Both the position numbers and the translations under genes were made by a program. Below, in pieces: positions 5,792 through 6,389 of a stretch of 6,389 nucleotides of DNA; position 1 is the stretch's first letter; the number at the start of each line of letters is the position of its first letter. The DNA is from Oscillospiraceae bacterium (lineage in GTDB: Bacteria > Bacillota > Clostridia > Oscillospirales > Acutalibacteraceae): positions 1 through 6,389 of the forward strand of contig JAQXMV010000041.1 in assembly GCA_029013165.1 (NCBI GenBank), read 5' to 3'. The notes under the pieces were generated by a model. It was not told the origin of the DNA, did not search any database, and saw only the letters and a list, made by a program, of their open reading frames with translations.

Positions 5792-6389
5792 ATGAGTTTT
5801 CCCGTTTATAAATATGACAAAAGCACCGAGCTCTTCAACAGAGCCACCAAAGTTATCCCCTCAGGTATCTACGGTCACCTGGGCCCTGCAGAGGGTCAGT
5901 TTATCCCCGTCAGCAAATGGCCCATGTTTGCCGAAAAGGCCAAGGGCTCCTATATCTGGGATGTAGACGGCAATAAGTTCATCGACTATATGTGCGCCTA
6001 CGGCCCCAATGTGTTGGGTTACTGCGATCCCGATGTGGACGCGGCGGCTCAGAAGCAGATCGCCCTGGGCAACTGCACCACCCAGCCGGGAAAGATCATG
6101 GTCGAGTGTGCAGAGCTTCTCGTTGACACTGTCAACACCGCCGACTGGGCTTTCTTCATGAAAAACGGCAACGACGCCACTCAGGGTGCCGTCATGTGTG
6201 CCAGAGCCTATACCCACAGAAAAAAAGTCATTATGTTCTCCGGCTATTATCACGGTGTTTCTCCCTGGTGCATGAAGAAAGACTATCCCGGTGTTCTCGA
6301 GGAAGATGTTATCAATAACATCATCGTTCCCTGGAACGATATTCCGGCGCTGGAAAAGGTCATCAGCGAAAACAAAAACGAAATCGCCT
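5792..6389 (+). CDS. Class III PLP-dependent aminotransferase, glutamate-1-semialdehyde aminomutase-like (partial)
   Basis: The first 199 residues are present and the frame is open to the window edge; the family is usually 420-450 residues. The start reads SxELFNRATKVIPSGIYG (11-28), the entry typical of glutamate-1-semialdehyde 2,1-aminomutase-like enzymes. It continues with GSYIWDVDGNKFIDYMCAYGPNVLGY (52-77), the class III substrate-site segment; FMKNGNDATQGAVMCARAYTHRKKVIMF (122-149), the PLP-phosphate-binding loop; and GYYHG (151-155), where the aromatic residue stacks on PLP. The catalytic lysine lies beyond the window. The usual NSGTEAT or NGSDAT of relatives is NGNDAT here. Genes of this type are often labelled hemL, but no haem-pathway gene is nearby, and its pairing with a lipid-binding-fold protein argues for a different substrate. 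Likely cytosolic and a homodimer by family analogy. It is the second gene of the operon. Confidence 0.9.
   Translation, partial: MSFPVYKYDKSTELFNRATKVIPSGIYGHLGPAEGQFIPVSKWPMFAEKAKGSYIWDVDGNKFIDYMCAYGPNVLGYCDPDVDAAAQKQIALGNCTTQPGKIMVECAELLVDTVNTADWAFFMKNGNDATQGAVMCARAYTHRKKVIMFSGYYHGVSPWCMKKDYPGVLEEDVINNIIVPWNDIPALEKVISENKNEIA

Noticed and set aside
5861..6253. Minus-strand open frame opposite the aminotransferase
   Set aside because: The plus frame shows unmistakable class III aminotransferase motifs and runs open to the edge.
5792..6389. Naming the aminotransferase hemL
   Set aside because: Only the N-terminal half is visible, the phosphate-loop motif differs, and no tetrapyrrole gene is nearby.

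Overview
The window looks like chromosomal DNA of a gut-type Firmicute, probably class Clostridia and near the Oscillospirales/Ruminococcaceae. The grounds are strong AGGAGG-type ribosome binding sites, consensus sigma-A promoters with 17-bp spacers, moderately GC-rich coding sequence with AT-rich intergenic DNA, a small protein resembling the DNA-binding domain of Spo0A, and a cytoplasmic GH2 glycosidase. Genus-level placement is inference.

Layout. Positions 1-410 hold no convincing gene. This stretch is a dense series of back-to-back stem-loops, very GC-rich between about 155 and 345, ending in a clear Rho-independent terminator that serves the minus-strand gene beside it. Positions 411-1448 (minus) encode a DUF2804 family protein behind its own consensus promoter. 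Positions 1524-1757 (minus) encode a 77-residue protein resembling Spo0A_C. From there on everything reads on the plus strand: a flavin reductase-like split-barrel protein (1954-2454), a GH2 beta-galactosidase/beta-glucuronidase-type glycosidase (2587-4743), and a two-gene unit of a tandem SCP2-like lipid-binding protein (5021-5779) and a class III PLP aminotransferase of the glutamate-1-semialdehyde aminomutase type (5792 to the window edge, truncated).

Transcription. Four promoters can be read directly, at about 1511-1483 (minus), 1841-1869, 2511-2539 and 4924-4952, so most genes form their own units. Only the SCP2-like and aminotransferase genes are clearly co-transcribed: 12 bp separate them, and the ribosome binding site of the second overlaps the stop codon of the first.

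How the genes may work together. GH2 enzymes release sugars or uronic acids from conjugates, SCP2 folds bind hydrophobic ligands, and flavin reductase-like proteins do redox chemistry. Handling of a glycosylated hydrophobic compound is therefore conceivable, but nothing in the sequence proves that these units share a pathway. The two most unusual items are the stem-loop array at the left edge and the SCP2-tandem/aminotransferase operon with paired palindromes around its promoter.
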